64,000 nucleotides of DNA from the NCBI RefSeq assembly GCF_043290135.1, contig NC_134710.1:9597821-9661820 (forward strand), in the 5' to 3' direction. Made by a program: the position numbers and the translations under genes. Every line of letters starts with the position of its first letter. Position 1 is the stretch's first letter. The stretch is from Rhipicephalus microplus. Taxonomy: Eukaryota > Arthropoda > Arachnida > Ixodida > Ixodidae. The notes beneath the pieces were generated by a model, which saw only the letters and a list, made by a program, of their open reading frames with translations, made no database searches and was not told the origin of the DNA. Below, one piece after another: positions 62,754 through 64,000 of this stretch.

Positions 62754-63745
62754 AAAAAAGCTACTGCGCGTCCTGCCAGTCGCCAGCCCACCTCGTGTCC
62801 AAGCCTCTTATCGAAATGAATCTTGTCTCTTTGGAATCCACCCCACCTGTGCACTTCCCTGTTTAAATCCACTACCTCGAAACCCTTCTCTCGACTAATT
62901 CGCCATATCTCTTTGTTTGCGTCGACAACCGCTCTTTGCAGGTTGACGTTGCGTACTGGTACTTCCGGTACTGTGCATACTACAATTTGCACCTGGGGGG
63001 ACACGGTGCGCATGTCATCCACCCCTTTCGCCAAGGTCGTCGCTAGTCCTGACGATTCTTTTTTCAGGACGTCATTTAACCCTCCCGCAATTACAACGAG
63101 GTTACGATTGTTAGCTTTAGCTGCGAGTTGTTCACCCGCTTGACTCATTACTGTCCCCAGCGTTTGTCCTGGGAACGTCCCTATCGCAACTCTCTTGTCG
63201 CCTTTCACCCTTTCTTTGATTGCCGCTGCGCATCGGACTAAATTTGAGTCACCGGCGATGATGACCTGTTCAGACATTCCTTCTGAAACCTGCACCTGGC
63301 TGCTGACTAGGTGACTAGCGTGAGTCACGGCTGCTGGTTTGCTCCCTCCCTCCCTCAAAACTACTTCCCGGTAGCTGGGCCCTGTGGCCAATGTATCTGC
63401 CTTTGTCATGTCTGTTTCCTTCATCTCTCCCGCACGGGGGGTCGTCGCCATAATGCTTCCGCCGTCACCTGCGTCTTCGTTCCCTTTCACGACCTTCGAT
63501 AGGCCCTTCTCGGCTGCCCGGAGCCTTTCTTCCATGGCTGACGTTTTCTCTCGCTCCTTCGCCAATGCATTCTCCAGCTCTGCGATTTTCTCCATGAGCC
63601 CACTCTGGACCGCCATCATATTTTTCATTTTCTCCTCGAACTCGCACTGTCTACACTTGGCGTCATCTTCTGCTTTCTCCTCCGCACTAATTTCCACCTT
63701 CCACCCTACCCCGCACTCTGAACACTTTACGGTCTTTTTGACCAT
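62720..63745 (-). CDS. LINE-A ORF1: zinc ribbon, coiled coil and SGNH esterase-like domain
   Basis: 341 residues from an ATG. Residues 8-34: C-x2-C-x19-C-x2-C, a zinc-ribbon or PHD-like finger. Residues about 38-85: coiled coil (AVQSGLMEKIAELENALAKE). Residues 161-310: SGNH/GDSL hydrolase fold with GDSN (165-168; nucleophile S167), GGLND (221-225, block III G-x-N-D) and D307-x2-H310. ORF1 proteins with esterase and PHD-like domains are known in CR1-like LINEs; they bind element RNA, and the esterase role is unclear. The last codons AFLGGSRALRSPG overlap ORF2 in another frame. Confidence 0.9.
   Translation of the reverse strand: MVKKTVKCSECGVGWKVEISAEEKAEDDAKCRQCEFEEKMKNMMAVQSGLMEKIAELENALAKEREKTSAMEERLRAAEKGLSKVVKGNEDAGDGGSIMATTPRAGEMKETDMTKADTLATGPSYREVVLREGGSKPAAVTHASHLVSSQVQVSEGMSEQVIIAGDSNLVRCAAAIKERVKGDKRVAIGTFPGQTLGTVMSQAGEQLAAKANNRNLVVIAGGLNDVLKKESSGLATTLAKGVDDMRTVSPQVQIVVCTVPEVPVRNVNLQRAVVDANKEIWRISREKGFEVVDLNREVHRWGGFQRDKIHFDKRLGHEVGWRLAGRAVAFLGGSRALRSPG
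62753..62759 (-). promoter_or_regulatory. Candidate -1 programmed frameshift site, ORF1 to ORF2 of LINE-A
   Basis: In the ORF1 frame the minus strand reads GCT TTT TTG GGG GGC; T_TTT_TTG fits the X_XXY_YYZ rule. A -1 slip enters the ORF2 frame directly (GGG GGG CTC ACG ...), which then stays open to 59397. Ten bases further on is a possible hairpin GGGCCC-UUCG-GAGUCC (one mismatch). ORF1 would otherwise end at the TAG at 62720-62722. Confidence 0.6.
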
Positions 63746-63900
63746 GGCTAGCTCAGTTTACCGATGCCCACGTGTTAGAAAACTGTACTAAAATACACTG
63801 GTCTAAGCCAAAAAGAACCACAATAATAAATAAATACGCTACACTTCACAGCACCTGCGCATGCTCGTGGTCGGTCTACGCGCAGGCCTCAGCCACGTGG

Positions 63901-64000
63901 TGGCTGGAGAAAAAAAAGACACAGTACAAAATACTAAAAAAAAAACGTACACCGTACTAGACCTAATCAAGCTTTACGCTAGCGCCTTACGTTCTCATAA
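63901..64000. other. Window end, boundary of LINE-A unresolved
   Basis: A-rich sequence (two A-runs at 63909-63916 and about 63937-63945) follows the likely LINE-A leader. I cannot tell whether it belongs to the element. Confidence 0.3.

Larger units (their letters stand above)
59177..63900 (-). mobile_element. LINE-A: CR1/L2-like LINE with both ORFs intact
   Basis: Order on the minus strand: leader (about 63900-63746), ORF1 (63745-62720), ORF2 in the -1 frame (about 62753-59397), and a 3' region ending in ATCC repeats at 59177-59192. No stop or frameshift was seen inside either ORF apart from the ORF1/ORF2 junction itself. The 5' boundary and the target duplication were not resolved. It stands directly upstream (in element sense) of LINE-B in the same orientation. 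Confidence 0.88.

Overview
The window looks like nuclear DNA of an arthropod, most likely a hard tick (Ixodida, probably metastriate). The argument is the repeat content: several copies of a tRNA-headed SINE that I recognise as the tick Ruka-type family, plus Penelope GIY-YIG fragments, CR1/L2-like and RTE LINEs, a Ty3/gypsy element and pogo/Tigger transposons, all embedded in AT-rich intronic DNA. No bacterial operons, rRNA genes, CRISPR arrays or functional tRNA genes were seen.

One host gene was found. Nine exons on the + strand between 9594 and 36200 have canonical AG/GT borders, and their phases agree at all eight junctions. They encode about 450 residues: an acidic helical module, an S/T/Q-rich linker, a coiled coil, an E/P-rich linker, and a C-terminal helical module that resembles the region before the RING of TTC3/DZIP3-type E3 ubiquitin ligases. 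Both ends of the gene lie outside what I can identify. The name is tentative; the exon structure is firm.

Layout: 1-6.3 kb is mostly featureless DNA with a Penelope remnant and a TA-flanked MITE. At 6.3-9.5 kb an antisense Ty3/gypsy element has an open RT-RNase H-integrase frame and near-complete identical LTRs, but has lost gag, protease and the primer-binding region; it ends 74 bp before the first recognised exon. At 9.6-36.2 kb are the exons, with introns holding Tigger, pogo, SINE, Penelope and LINE fragments. At 37.6-39.7 kb is a complete but dead Tigger element. At 40.0-44.9 kb a Mutator-like transposase gene is split by a nested RTE LINE with a 12-bp target duplication. At 50.5-53.1 kb are a PIF/Harbinger-like MITE (TTA duplication) and a 1.15-kb element with an 8-bp duplication. 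At 53.1-59.2 kb is a decayed CR1/L2-like LINE (LINE-B) carrying a SINE and an unexplained GC-rich block. At 59.2-63.9 kb is a structurally intact sister (LINE-A).

The most interesting observation is in the two LINEs. ORF2 of LINE-A has no plausible upstream ATG, overlaps ORF1 in the -1 frame, and the overlap holds a T_TTT_TTG slippery heptamer followed by a possible UUCG-capped hairpin. The same site, reading frames and hairpin position survive in the diverged LINE-B. This suggests that ORF2 is expressed by programmed -1 ribosomal frameshifting.
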